Both the position numbers and the translations under genes were made by a program. Under the pieces are notes generated by a model, which saw only the letters and a program-made list of their open reading frames with translations, ran no database searches and had not been told where the DNA came from. Below, piece after piece: positions 10,242 through 19,011 of a DNA stretch of 64,000 nt. The stretch is from Gemmataceae bacterium (lineage in GTDB: Bacteria > Planctomycetota > Planctomycetia > Gemmatales > Gemmataceae): the NCBI GenBank assembly GCA_009692005.1, contig SHZZ01000001.1, positions 124,001 through 188,000 on the forward strand, given 5' to 3'. The first letter of the stretch is position 1. The number at the start of each line of letters is the position of its first letter.

Positions 10242-10472
10242 ATGCCAAACAGAGAAGTACATGTTCTGGCCTTGGTCAAAGGGGAACACCGTTTTATTTA
10301 TTCCTTTGACCAGGAAGGTTGGGAGACTTTGGTGGAAACCCTATGTGAACAAGCGGAAGATCCGCAACTGTCCCTGAATTGGTTTGATGCTGCTTACTTA
10401 TCCCATAAAGCAAAGCGGCAAGTAATTTCCAGGGATAAGGGGAAAAAGAAGGCTACTCGGCTTCCAGGTTAA
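10242..10472 (+). CDS. Small hypothetical protein, 76 residues
   Basis: Two adjacent ATGs occur at 10239 and 10242. GGGAGGG at 10231-10237 leaves a workable four-base spacing only to the second. The product is soluble, with a central acidic region and a very basic tail (SRDKGKKKATRLPG). No signal peptide or transmembrane segment is present. Family not recognised. It is preceded by a possible structured leader and followed after 40 bases by the Xer recombinase gene. Confidence 0.6.
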   Translation: MPNREVHVLALVKGEHRFIYSFDQEGWETLVETLCEQAEDPQLSLNWFDAAYLSHKAKRQVISRDKGKKKATRLPG

Positions 10473-10512
10473 CTAGAAATTTTGCTTCCCTCGAATGGAA
10501 GGAATTGAGATC

Positions 10513-11412
10513 ATGCGCCTGGCCTTGGCTGCCTTTCTTCGCCATCTGGCGCTGGAAAAAAATGCGTCCGAGTACACGATCAAATCGTACCGGGAAGACC
10601 TGACGCAGACGATTGGTTTTATGGAAAATAAACTAGGTGTCGCACAACCGAGGCCGGAGCAGCTTTCTTCACGCCAGGTTCGCGCCTTTCTTGCCTGGCT
10701 GAACGACCAGGGGTATTCTCGCGCCACTGTGGCCCGCCGCCTGGCTTCCTTGCGCTCCCTTTTTCGTTACTTGCAAAGGCATGGAAAAATCGAGCGGGAT
10801 CCCACCGACGGTTTGAAGGGCCCCAAGCAGGAACAAAATCTTCCCCACTTCCTTACCCAAAATCACATGGACCAATTACTGCAAGCGCCCTGCGGAGACT
10901 CCCTGTTCTCTCTAAGGGACAAGGCATTGCTGGAAACCCTCTATTCGGCGGGGTTGCGGGTTAGCGAATTGGTGGCCTTGAATCAGGATGATCTCGATTT
11001 TGGCGATGGCACGGCGGTGGTTCGCGGGAAGGGCAAAAAAGAAAGGCTGGCCTTGCTGGGGCCGCCAGCTCTAAAAGCAGTAGAAGCTTATTTGCAAGCC
11101 CGGGCCGGCGTGAATAATGCCAAGATCCGTGACAATCCAGCGATTTTTCTCAACAAAAACGGCACCCGGCTCACCACCCGAAGTGTGGGCAGGCTACTGA
11201 CAAAATATCTGGCCATCGCTGGACTTGATGCGCAAACCACGCCACACACCCTAAGGCACACCTTCGCCACGCACTTGCTCGATGCCGGCGCGGATATCCG
11301 TGGCGTGCAGGAATTGCTGGGCCACAGTAGTTTAGGCACCACACAGATTTACACCCATGTCACGACCAAAAGATTAATGGACAGCTACAACAAGGCCCAC
11401 CCCAGGGCCTGA
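10513..11412 (+). CDS. xerD: Tyrosine recombinase XerC/XerD
   Basis: 299 residues from the ATG at 10513 (AAGGAATTGAG just upstream; an earlier ATG at 10495 is less likely). The N-terminal SAM-like core-binding domain (LRHLALEKNASEYTIKSYRE) is followed by a catalytic domain with all six residues: Arg in SAGLRVSEL, Lys in VRGKGKKERLALLG, His-x-x-Arg in TPHTLRHTFATHLL, His in ELLGHSSLGTTQIY and the nucleophile Tyr in TQIYTHV. This fits the chromosome-dimer resolvases acting at dif. XerC and XerD are hard to separate without comparison. No integrase-type mobile context is seen. Confidence 0.92.
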   Translation: MRLALAAFLRHLALEKNASEYTIKSYREDLTQTIGFMENKLGVAQPRPEQLSSRQVRAFLAWLNDQGYSRATVARRLASLRSLFRYLQRHGKIERDPTDGLKGPKQEQNLPHFLTQNHMDQLLQAPCGDSLFSLRDKALLETLYSAGLRVSELVALNQDDLDFGDGTAVVRGKGKKERLALLGPPALKAVEAYLQARAGVNNAKIRDNPAIFLNKNGTRLTTRSVGRLLTKYLAIAGLDAQTTPHTLRHTFATHLLDAGADIRGVQELLGHSSLGTTQIYTHVTTKRLMDSYNKAHPRA

Positions 11413-11429
11413 GTTTGAAGGAATTAACC

Positions 11430-12320
11430 ATGAAACTAACAAGATTTTTCGGCCTGGGCTTTCCAGTAGTTCTCGGTCTAGTTTTTCTCCCTGGCCTGGC
11501 GGCTGCCCAGGAGACCAAGGCCCATGACAATTATTTCCAAGCCCGGGAAGAATCCGTCAGGCGCAAGGCGCCCTTGCTAATTGTTTTTTCCACGGATCAA
11601 TGCGTTTGGTGCAAGCATTTGGAAAACCGCACATTGAAAGACGCTCAGGTGCAAACACGGATTCAAAAGAATTGGGTGCCACTCTACTTGAATGCCACAA
11701 GGAACAGCTCCCTGGCGGATGCGCTCAAGGTTAGGCAACTTCCCACCCTGGTCTTTGCCAGCCCGGAAGGAAAAATCATGGGATTTCTGGAAGGATTTGT
11801 GGAAGCCGATGCCCTGATTCAAAACCTGGACCAGTTTCAATTGTCAATTGCGAAAAACAATGAAGAATTGCAAAAGCAAGAATCGCCCAAGACTCTGCCT
11901 CGGCCAGAACCTAGCCCAAAAGTGGAAAAAGAAGGCCCAGCCAGCCAGCCGCCGATCCTGCTGCAAGAGATCCGGGCGGATTTTCAATCGGGGAGGTTGC
12001 TGGTTTGTTTGGAGAAATGCGACTTGGCCAAGGGGTTTGCCAGCCATGCGGAAGGCCAGGAGGCGCAACGCCTAAGCAGCGAAATCAGGAAAGACCCGCA
12101 GCAAATGAAAATTGTGGCCGAGCAAATGGCCGACCGTTTGGGGGCGGTTTATCTGGCCTTGGCTGATGCCTGGATTCTTAAAGGGCAGCCACAACAGGCG
12201 ATTCATTATTTGGAAAAAACCCAGGAGATGTTGGCGGGAACGTGCTGGGCGGAGTCGGCGCAAATCCGCATGACACAACTGCAAGGCCCGGAGCCGAAAA
12301 ACGCGGGACCGAAAAAGTAA
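11430..12320 (+). CDS. Exported thioredoxin-like protein
   Basis: 296 residues from the ATG at 11430 (GAAGGAATT upstream). The signal peptide is MKLTRFFGLGFPVVLGLVFLPGLAAAQE. A thioredoxin-fold domain (residues 25-140) has the redox motif CVWC in VFSTDQCVWCKHLENRTL and a cis-Pro at VRQLPTLVFASPEGK. The C-terminal 150 residues are charged, with a Pro-rich linker and a helical, TPR-like region (MADRLGAVYLALADAWILKGQPQQAIHYLEK). It is probably a periplasmic disulfide or protein-folding factor. It is convergent with the downstream phosphatase gene, only seven bases away. Confidence 0.8.
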   Translation: MKLTRFFGLGFPVVLGLVFLPGLAAAQETKAHDNYFQAREESVRRKAPLLIVFSTDQCVWCKHLENRTLKDAQVQTRIQKNWVPLYLNATRNSSLADALKVRQLPTLVFASPEGKIMGFLEGFVEADALIQNLDQFQLSIAKNNEELQKQESPKTLPRPEPSPKVEKEGPASQPPILLQEIRADFQSGRLLVCLEKCDLAKGFASHAEGQEAQRLSSEIRKDPQQMKIVAEQMADRLGAVYLALADAWILKGQPQQAIHYLEKTQEMLAGTCWAESAQIRMTQLQGPEPKNAGPKK

Positions 12321-12327
12321 CCAGGCA

Positions 12328-13137
12328 TCAGCCCAATAATCCCTGGGTTTTTTCCAGCGCTTCTGTGTGAACCAAGAGGTTGCTGGCCAGCATGCCGCGT
12401 GTTTGTTTGAACCCGACGCCCCCGTAGGAAATTGGCGTTCCGTCAAAAGTGGTTACCAGCCCGCCAGCTTCTTCGACCAGAATATGACCGGCGCAAATAT
12501 CCCAGTCATGGAAGCCGAGATAATTGTTGGCGTAAAGATCAGCCTCGCCCCGGGCCACCATGGCCAATTTTAAACCTGCGGAATAAACCTGCAGAATTTT
12601 CTCGGGTTGAAAGGCTTGCTCTGCTTTCGATACCGCCCCGGGTTTCGCGTGGCTTTGAACCAGAGTTGAGGTTTTCAAGGCCGATGCCTTGCCCACCAGG
12701 CAAACTGTCTCGCTGGCGCCAAGTTGCGCCAGCTTGCATCCTTGGCCCCTGGCCGCGTAAGTAGTTTTTCCACTCGCCGGTTCCAAAACGACGCCAACGG
12801 TCACCTGGCCATTTTCTAACAAGGCAACCATCACCGAAAATTCACCATTCTTCATGGCAAAGCCGCGCGTGCCATCGATCGGGTCAACAACCCAGGTTCT
12901 TTTTGATCCTTTGGGCCCCAGGGCCAGGGTGGGAGTGTTTTCCTCCGCGCATAGAGAGTCTTCGGGGAAAGCGTCTCGAAGGATTTTCAAAATGATTTCT
13001 TGAGATTGCTTGTCAGTTTCGGTCGTAAGGTCGGCGGGGGCATTCTGCATCGGGTCCAAATCCCGGTAGGCGGAAAGGATATGTTTCCCTGCCTCTGACG
13101 CAGCCAACAGCGCGGTTGCTAATTCTTTTTCCCGCAT
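12328..13137 (-). CDS. CysQ-like 3'(2'),5'-bisphosphate nucleotidase / IMPase family
   Basis: 269 residues from the ATG at 13137; a TTG at 13158 is an alternative start, and neither has a good Shine-Dalgarno. Mg-phosphatase motifs are CAEENTP near residue 60, WVVDPIDGTRGF near 85 and HDWDICAGHILVEEAGGLV near 210. The G-T-R-G-F and N-G-E-F-S-V features match the PAP phosphatase branch (CysQ/SAL1-type), which recycles 3'-phosphoadenosine-5'-phosphate from sulfate assimilation. The DUF6807 gene ends 25 bases upstream on the same strand. This is the second IMPase-fold enzyme in the window. Confidence 0.82.
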   Translation of the reverse strand: MREKELATALLAASEAGKHILSAYRDLDPMQNAPADLTTETDKQSQEIILKILRDAFPEDSLCAEENTPTLALGPKGSKRTWVVDPIDGTRGFAMKNGEFSVMVALLENGQVTVGVVLEPASGKTTYAARGQGCKLAQLGASETVCLVGKASALKTSTLVQSHAKPGAVSKAEQAFQPEKILQVYSAGLKLAMVARGEADLYANNYLGFHDWDICAGHILVEEAGGLVTTFDGTPISYGGVGFKQTRGMLASNLLVHTEALEKTQGLLG

Positions 13138-13161
13138 GAATGCCAATTCTAATCTCAAGGG

Positions 13162-14373
13162 TTACTTGCTAATGACCGCATTGGGCGGATTGACAAATTG
13201 TTCGTTCTTGCCGACGGCGGATTGCACATCGATTTGTCCATCCTGCAGCCAGACCCGGTATTGCAAGCGCAACGGTTTTTCCGGGGTGATCTCGTATTCA
13301 AAATAGGAGCCAAAACGGCCGTAAGGGCGTTCGCTGAACCGCGATTCCTTGGGGTTTGAGGGATGATCCAGGTAAACCGCGCTGCGCCTTTTTCCATCAA
13401 GGACAAAGCTCATGGCCAGCCAGGGGAGGTTGACCTGGGATTTATCTTGAGGCCAATTCTTGCTGGCCCCAGGCTTATCCGCGCCATTGGGCCGGATGAA
13501 AATCGTTTCTTTTGAAGTCTTATCAGCGACTTCGTTTGAGGCGCGGAAGTGGAAGCCCGCATGCTGCGGGTCGCCATCCAATTGAATCTTGCCACCCGTG
13601 GTTTTTACTTCTGATTGAAATTCCAGTAATCGGCCGCCTGGCGCCTGGTAAACCGTTAACTCCCGCTGTTCCGTGGCGAAGGTTTCCTTCCCTTTTCCCT
13701 TCCACAAGATGGTGACTTCCTCAGCGGCGCACACAGGGCCGCCTTCGCGGAAAAGCACTTTATCATGGGCCTGATGGGTGTCGTCCTTGCAGTGCCAGAT
13801 ATCGACCTTGATCCCATTGCCATAAGTGATTTTGTTGAACCCGAGGAACAATCCGCGGTGGTGCGTGAACTGCCCCCCTGGCCCCTTGGTTACCAGGAGG
13901 CCATTAAGATCAAACACATGGTGAAAAGGTTTGTAGGTGGCTTCGCGGTCCTTGCCCTCTTTGAGCACGGGGTGGACATACTGCCAAACGGGTTTTCCGC
14001 CCAGAGATAATTGCGAAAGTTCCGGGTTAATGTCCTTCCAGGAGAAGGTGTTATCAAAATCCTTGTTGGTCCAGTAGCCTGACAAAATCAAACCCTCGGG
14101 GGGAACGCTTAACTCGGGTAGTACTGTCACCAGCTTTTTGCCCGCAACTTTGTCAAGCGGGGAAGTGAGAATGGCCTGTCCCAGGGCGACTTCTTTTCCC
14201 GCGGCATCCTTTAACACCGCAACCTTGGCCCCTGCGGGCGACAAGTTTTGTGGGATGGCTGCTTGAATTACGGTGCCGGCTGCGATTTTTTCCTTGCTGC
14301 TGACTGTGAGGTGAAAATCCTGGTTGGGCAACAGCAAGGAAAATGCCAAAAGGGCAGAATGCAAACCGGCCAT
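13162..14373 (-). CDS. Exported DUF6807 (PmoA-like) protein
   Basis: 403 residues with a hydrophobic N-terminus (MAGLHSALLAFSLLLPNQ) suggesting export. The body matches DUF6807 proteins, often mislabelled as methane oxygenase PmoA: TKGPGGQFTHHRGLFLGF near residue 160, followed by DIWHCKD, and YGRFGSYFEYEITPEKPLRLQYRVWLQDG at the C-terminus. These proteins are abundant in planctomycetes near oxidoreductases and sugar-acid genes; the biochemical role is not known. It is 105 bases downstream of the exported amidohydrolase on the same strand, and a 17-bp palindrome lies between the two. Confidence 0.78.
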   Translation of the reverse strand: MAGLHSALLAFSLLLPNQDFHLTVSSKEKIAAGTVIQAAIPQNLSPAGAKVAVLKDAAGKEVALGQAILTSPLDKVAGKKLVTVLPELSVPPEGLILSGYWTNKDFDNTFSWKDINPELSQLSLGGKPVWQYVHPVLKEGKDREATYKPFHHVFDLNGLLVTKGPGGQFTHHRGLFLGFNKITYGNGIKVDIWHCKDDTHQAHDKVLFREGGPVCAAEEVTILWKGKGKETFATEQRELTVYQAPGGRLLEFQSEVKTTGGKIQLDGDPQHAGFHFRASNEVADKTSKETIFIRPNGADKPGASKNWPQDKSQVNLPWLAMSFVLDGKRRSAVYLDHPSNPKESRFSERPYGRFGSYFEYEITPEKPLRLQYRVWLQDGQIDVQSAVGKNEQFVNPPNAVISK

Positions 14374-14433
14374 GGGAAACCCCTCAATAAAAAAGGTAAA
14401 AACCTACCTAGGTCTGGGACTATCTTGGGACTT

Positions 14434-14450
14434 TTCCCTTTAAAAGGGAA
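14434..14450. repeat. 17-bp near-perfect palindrome
   Basis: TTCCCTTTAAAAGGGAA is an 8+1+8 palindrome, about 60 bases upstream of the DUF6807 start codon and just past the stop codon of the amidohydrolase gene. It could be an operator for the DUF6807 gene. Its one-base centre makes a stable RNA hairpin less likely, though one with a shortened stem is possible. Confidence 0.45.
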
Positions 14451-14477
14451 GGAAGTTAATAAAGGCTCATGAACTAA

Positions 14478-15419
14478 TTACAGTCCATAGAAGCTGGCGG
14501 CGTTATCGTGGAACAGTTTCTTCTGTTCTTCCAAGGGCCTTGAAGCAACCACTTGTCTAAGAGCGGTCAGCCACTCCTTGTAGGTGGCGGCCAAAGTGCA
14601 AACTGGCCAATCGCCGCCGAACATGACCCGGTCGGGGCCGAAACTATCAAGGGTGTGGTTGATGATGGGCGCCAGGTCGTCCACTTTCCAGGCGCCGCGT
14701 GTGGTGGAGGCAATAAAACCGGAGACTTTGACCACCAGGTTTTTGTTTTTGGCAATCTCGGCCATGCCTTTTTTCCACTGGGTGTGATCCTTGTTTTTCA
14801 AGTCTGGGTTGCCACAGTGGTCGAGAATTAATCTCGTGCCGGGGCAGGCTCGCACTAACCTGTTCGTCTGTTCCAGATCGGTTCCGCGGATGCAAAGGTC
14901 GTAACGCAGTCCTCGTTCTCCCAGCAGTTGAACCCCTTTGACAAAAGCAGGGCCATTGCAAAAGCCAGAAGGCGTGCTTTCCCCATGAAGCACCTGGCGG
15001 ATTCCCTTGATGAATTTGTTTCCTTTGAAGTGGTCGAGGTATTTAGCGAAATCGGGGCTTGCCGGACGACCGGAAACCACCGCCGCTGCCATCGTGGTTT
15101 TTCCACCTTGGCAAATTGCCGTCACATATTCCGCTTCCGCCAATTGTTGTTCTTCCGCGACATCCACCTCCATGTAAACCGATTTCACCACATTTAGCCC
15201 CTCGGTTGCTTCCGCGTAATCTTGTAGCGAAAAAGTTCGGCCAAGGGGTGACTCTCCCTTGATCCAGTTCAGCTTGAATTTCTTGATGTCCCACAGATGC
15301 TGGTGGGTGTCGATAACGGGAATCATTTTTTCCTCCACGGCGGGAAGCCGTGCCTGCGTGGCGAGCAAAGCAGTAGCGGCAAGAGAGTGTTTCAGAAAAA
15401 TCCGGCGGTCGGCTTTCAT
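14478..15419 (-). CDS. Tat-exported amidohydrolase-family (Amidohydro_2) protein
   Basis: 313 residues from the ATG at 15419 (GGAG nine bases upstream). The twin-arginine-like signal is DRRIFLKHSLAATALLATQA. Metal-dependent TIM-barrel hydrolase features are PVIDTHQHLWD near residue 40 (H-x-H), RLILDHCGNPDLK near 200 and RVMFGGDWPVCTL near 270. This matches the lactonase/2-pyrone-4,6-dicarboxylate-hydrolase-like branch. Substrate unknown. It lies between purH and the DUF6807 gene and may form a catabolic pair with the latter. Confidence 0.82.
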   Translation of the reverse strand: MKADRRIFLKHSLAATALLATQARLPAVEEKMIPVIDTHQHLWDIKKFKLNWIKGESPLGRTFSLQDYAEATEGLNVVKSVYMEVDVAEEQQLAEAEYVTAICQGGKTTMAAAVVSGRPASPDFAKYLDHFKGNKFIKGIRQVLHGESTPSGFCNGPAFVKGVQLLGERGLRYDLCIRGTDLEQTNRLVRACPGTRLILDHCGNPDLKNKDHTQWKKGMAEIAKNKNLVVKVSGFIASTTRGAWKVDDLAPIINHTLDSFGPDRVMFGGDWPVCTLAATYKEWLTALRQVVASRPLEEQKKLFHDNAASFYGL

Positions 15420-15490
15420 CGGGTGGAACTCCAAAAAGGGTTACTCCACTTTTATGGTCCAAGGAACCCTGCAAGGCAAACATTTTCCGC

Positions 15491-17065
15491 TTAATGACGG
15501 AAATGACGGATGCCCGTGAAGATCATGGTCATGCCGTGTTCATCGGCGGCAGCGATGGCGTCGGCATCGCGCATCGACCCGCCTGGTTGAATGACCGCGG
15601 TGATTCCCGCCCGCGCCGCTTCATCCACCCCATCGCGGAAAGGGAAGAAGGCATCGGAAGCCAAAACGGCGCCGCGCGCCTTTTCCCCGGCCTTTTTCAA
15701 GGCGTTTTGCACGGAGTCCACTCGGCTCATTTGCCCCGCGCCAGTTCCCAGAAGTTTGCCCTCGCTGACTACCACGATGGCGTTGCTCTTTACATGCTTG
15801 CAAACCGTATAGGCGAATTGCAAATCGGCAAATTGCCCCGGAGTTGGCTGCTTTTTACTGGCAACCTTTGCCTGTTCTAGATTCTCTTGAATCAGGTCGC
15901 GGTCCTGGACCAGCCAGCCGCCATCGACTTTCCGGAATTCAAATCCTGGCTTCACTGAGGAAAAAGGCCCCGTGGCCAGCAGCCGGACGCTTTTCCTCCA
16001 AGATGGCTTGGTGGTGAGAATTTCCAAAGCTGCGGGGGTGAAACCCGGCGCCAGGATGCATTCAAGAAACCGCCCTGGTTCGCTCATGGCCAAAGCTGTC
16101 TGTTCATCAACTTCCCGATTGCAGCCAACAATTCCTCCGTAGGCGCTCAACGGATCCCCTTCGTAAGCGTTGCGAAAGGCCAGATCCAGGGTCGCTGACA
16201 AGGCCGCCCCACAAGGATTATTGTGTTTCAAAATCACACAAGCGGTCTGATGAAATTCGCGGACCAGGTTCAGTGCGCTATCCAGGTCGAGGAGGTTGTT
16301 GTAGGAAAGTTCCTTGCCGTGCAAAACGGCAGCGCTGGCGAGGGAGTCTTTCGCTGGAGAAAGGTCGGAAAAAAAAGCCGCGCGCTGGTGGGGGTTTTCG
16401 CCATAGCGCAGGACTTGTTTTCTGTCAAAGTGCAGCCCCATTTTTTCAGGGAATTGGCCGCCCTCCAACTCATGAAAGAACCTACTAATGGCCTGGTCAT
16501 AGCGTGCGGTATGGGTGAAGGCATCCCGGGCCAGAATTTCCCTGGTTTCCAGGGAGGTTTTACCTCCGGTGGCCTGGAGTTCCTTCACAATCCCAGGATA
16601 TTGGCCCGGATCGGTGACAATGGCGACATCGTGATGGTTTTTTGCCGCCGACCTCACCATCGACGGCCCGCCGATATCGATATTCTCCACGATTTCTTCA
16701 TGGGTGCTTTTCGGATTGGCGGCCACCTGAGCAAAGGGGTAAAGGTTGCAAACGACCATGTCGATGGGCTGAATGTCATGTTCCTGGATTGTTTTTACAT
16801 GATTGGGGTTGTTGCGAATGGCCAGGATGCCGCCGTGAATTTTCGGATGCAGCGTTTTCACTCGGCCATCGAGCATTTCCGGAAAACCCGTGACTTCGGA
16901 AATATCGAGTGTTGTTAAGCCGGCGGCTTGCAAAGTGGTTTTTGTCCCCCCGGTGGAGATTAACTCCGCCCCCCAGTGGATTAACTCCTTGGCCAGTTCG
17001 ACCAGGCCGGTTTTGTCGGAAACACTCAGCAAAACCCGCCTGATGGGTAACAATCCGGTACTCAC
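15491..17065 (-). CDS. purH: Bifunctional AICAR transformylase / IMP cyclohydrolase
   Basis: 524 residues, starting at a GTG (17065) with GGAG seven bases upstream. It performs the last two steps of IMP synthesis. The N-terminal cyclohydrolase contains RRVLLSVSDKTGLVELAKEL, STGGT and DGRVKTLHPKIHGGILA. The C-terminal transformylase has RYGENPHQRAAFF, LKHNNPCGAAL near residue 255 and the closing ITAVIQPGGSMRDADAIAAADEHGMTM. Length is normal. Confidence 0.97.
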   Translation of the reverse strand: MSTGLLPIRRVLLSVSDKTGLVELAKELIHWGAELISTGGTKTTLQAAGLTTLDISEVTGFPEMLDGRVKTLHPKIHGGILAIRNNPNHVKTIQEHDIQPIDMVVCNLYPFAQVAANPKSTHEEIVENIDIGGPSMVRSAAKNHHDVAIVTDPGQYPGIVKELQATGGKTSLETREILARDAFTHTARYDQAISRFFHELEGGQFPEKMGLHFDRKQVLRYGENPHQRAAFFSDLSPAKDSLASAAVLHGKELSYNNLLDLDSALNLVREFHQTACVILKHNNPCGAALSATLDLAFRNAYEGDPLSAYGGIVGCNREVDEQTALAMSEPGRFLECILAPGFTPAALEILTTKPSWRKSVRLLATGPFSSVKPGFEFRKVDGGWLVQDRDLIQENLEQAKVASKKQPTPGQFADLQFAYTVCKHVKSNAIVVVSEGKLLGTGAGQMSRVDSVQNALKKAGEKARGAVLASDAFFPFRDGVDEAARAGITAVIQPGGSMRDADAIAAADEHGMTMIFTGIRHFRH

Positions 17066-17160
17066 GCGCCACTCCCATAGAAAACCAAGTTAATTCTTTT
17101 CTCGACCTCGGAATTTTATTAAGGATTGAAACCCTGGCAGCAAGAAAAGCGGTTTGGAAG

Positions 17161-18180
17161 TCACGCGGGAGTCAGTACCGCTGTCCGTGAGAATACTTCC
17201 AGGCGGATTCCCCCCGGCAAGTCTTCCTTATAACCCGATTTCGTAATTTGCGAAGTCAACTTTTCCCAGCGCTTTCGCGGGATGGCATCCAGGGGCCAGC
17301 CTTCCCGTGTCCACAGGGCGATCATGGCGGCGGAAAAATCTCTGGAGTTAATCCTTTTCAATTCCTCCAGGTCCAAAACGATTTGTTTCCCGGCTCGGGG
17401 CTTTTCCAGCGCCCGTAAGGAAGCCCCGGCCAGTTCTACTTCCCTAGGGTAAAAAATTCCGGCCATTCGGGATAGGCTGGCCAAAGCCTCTTCCAAATTC
17501 CCCCCGAACTCAGCGGACAATGACGGTAGTAGGTGGTTCCTAATCCGGTTCCGGAGAAAAGTGTTATTCCGATTGGAGGAATCTTCCCTGAAACTGAGGC
17601 CGTAATGCTGGCAATAAGCCAATACTTGGTCCCGGGAAAAATTCAGCAAAGGACGAAACACGCCTGTGGTTAGGCCAAGCTTTCTTTCTGCCTGAATTCC
17701 ACGCATCCCTTTCCAACCCGCACCCCGAAGCATCCGCATGATTAGCGTTTCCGCCTGATCGGATCGGGTGTGCCCAGTGAATACCCAGGAGATACCCAGG
17801 GAATGGGCTGTCTGGTCGAGCCAGGAATAGCGGATATTTCTCGCATGAGCCTCTAATCCAGTTTCAGGGATTTCACCTGGGGCCAAAGATTTGGATTCAA
17901 AAAGTACTTGCTTGCCGGTTTCTTTTCCAAGCTTTTCTGCCAGGTCGGCGACAAACTCCAGATCGGCTTCGCTTTCCTTTTGCCGCAGGCCATGGTTGAT
18001 GTGGGCCAGGACCCATTTTGAGGATTTGTTCAAAACCGGTGAATGCACCATGGCGTGAGCCATGGCGGTGCTGTCTGGCCCGCCGGAAACCGCCAGAAGG
18101 ACGCCCTTTTCGATCCCTGGTTCCCGCCCTGACAGGGGATTTTTTGAAAGCGTAATGGGTTGAGGGTTAGGAGGTTGCAT
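17161..18180 (-). CDS. tilS: tRNA(Ile)-lysidine synthetase
   Basis: 339 residues from the ATG at 18180, which overlaps the end of trpC by 14 bases (GAGGTGC just upstream serves as the binding site). TilS modifies the wobble cytidine of tRNA-Ile(CAU) to lysidine. The PP-loop is LLAVSGGPDSTAMAHAM near residue 30. Further family segments are AHINHGLR, a HARNIRYSWLDQTA helix, TGHTRSDQAETLIMRMLRGAG and REDSSNRNNTFLRNRIRNHLLP. The C-terminal domain is short but within range. Overlap with trpC suggests translational coupling. Confidence 0.95.
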   Translation of the reverse strand: MQPPNPQPITLSKNPLSGREPGIEKGVLLAVSGGPDSTAMAHAMVHSPVLNKSSKWVLAHINHGLRQKESEADLEFVADLAEKLGKETGKQVLFESKSLAPGEIPETGLEAHARNIRYSWLDQTAHSLGISWVFTGHTRSDQAETLIMRMLRGAGWKGMRGIQAERKLGLTTGVFRPLLNFSRDQVLAYCQHYGLSFREDSSNRNNTFLRNRIRNHLLPSLSAEFGGNLEEALASLSRMAGIFYPREVELAGASLRALEKPRAGKQIVLDLEELKRINSRDFSAAMIALWTREGWPLDAIPRKRWEKLTSQITKSGYKEDLPGGIRLEVFSRTAVLTPA

Positions 18181-18967
18181 CGGCCGGGCACCTCGAGCGC
18201 AAATTTGAAATTGCCGCACCGATGTTCTCCGACCTCATCAGAGTTTCGCCAACCAGGATGGCTTTGACTCCAGCTTGGAAAAGTGCACGGACCTCATCGG
18301 GGGTTTTGATGCCACTTTCGCTAATGACAAGAAAGGATTTCGGGATTTGTGGCAGCAGGGAAAAAGTGTGGTCAATATGGGTGACAAAAGTTTTCAGATT
18401 CCGGTTGTTAATTCCCACCAGCCGGGTGCCTGAATCAAGGACTCTCCCCAAGTGCGCTGGGTCAAAAAGCTCGACCAGCGGTTCCAACCCCGCTTCGAAA
18501 ATTTGCTCTACCATGTTTTTGAGTTCTTCTCCGGGAAGGATTTCCGCAATGAGCAGGGCGGCGCTGGCCCCCCAGGCTTTGGCTTCCCAAACCTGGTAGG
18601 GGTCGATGAGGAAATCCTTGCGCAAGGTTGGCGTGTTAACGGCGGCGCTTACCTGTCTTAAGTCCTCCGGGCTGCCTTGAAAAAAAGGGGTGTCGGTTAA
18701 CACGCTAATGCAATCCGCCTGGTTTTGCTCATAAATACGGCCCAGGGAAACCGGGTCAAAGTCTGGGCGAATTACTCCCGCGGATGGGGAGGCTTTTTTA
18801 ATCTCGGCGATAAGCCCCATCCCTTTGGCCGAGGCCAGCGCCTTGAGGAAGTCCGGCCGTGGGCTTTTCCCGCTTCCTTGTTCTTTTAAGGCGGTCAAGG
18901 GGACTAATTCTTTGGCTTTAGCCAGTTCTTCCTTTTTATTTGCGACAATTTTTTCCAGAATATCCAT
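18167..18967 (-). CDS. trpC: Indole-3-glycerol phosphate synthase
   Basis: 266 residues from the ATG at 18967 (MDILEKIVANKKEELAKAK). TrpC closes the indole ring in tryptophan synthesis. Conserved catalytic segments are LIAEIKKASPSAGVIRPDFDP near residue 55, SVLTDTPFFQGSPEDL near 90, LRKDFLIDPYQVWEAKAWGA near 115, VGINNRNLKTF near 180, ISESGI near 215 and AILVGETLMR near 240. No other trp gene is nearby; the coupled neighbour is tilS. It is divergent from the CPBP protease gene. Confidence 0.96.
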   Translation of the reverse strand: MDILEKIVANKKEELAKAKELVPLTALKEQGSGKSPRPDFLKALASAKGMGLIAEIKKASPSAGVIRPDFDPVSLGRIYEQNQADCISVLTDTPFFQGSPEDLRQVSAAVNTPTLRKDFLIDPYQVWEAKAWGASAALLIAEILPGEELKNMVEQIFEAGLEPLVELFDPAHLGRVLDSGTRLVGINNRNLKTFVTHIDHTFSLLPQIPKSFLVISESGIKTPDEVRALFQAGVKAILVGETLMRSENIGAAISNLRSRCPADATS

Positions 18968-19011
18968 GCGGTATACAGCGTTTGAAGAATAAAGGTTATG
19001 GGTCGAACTCA

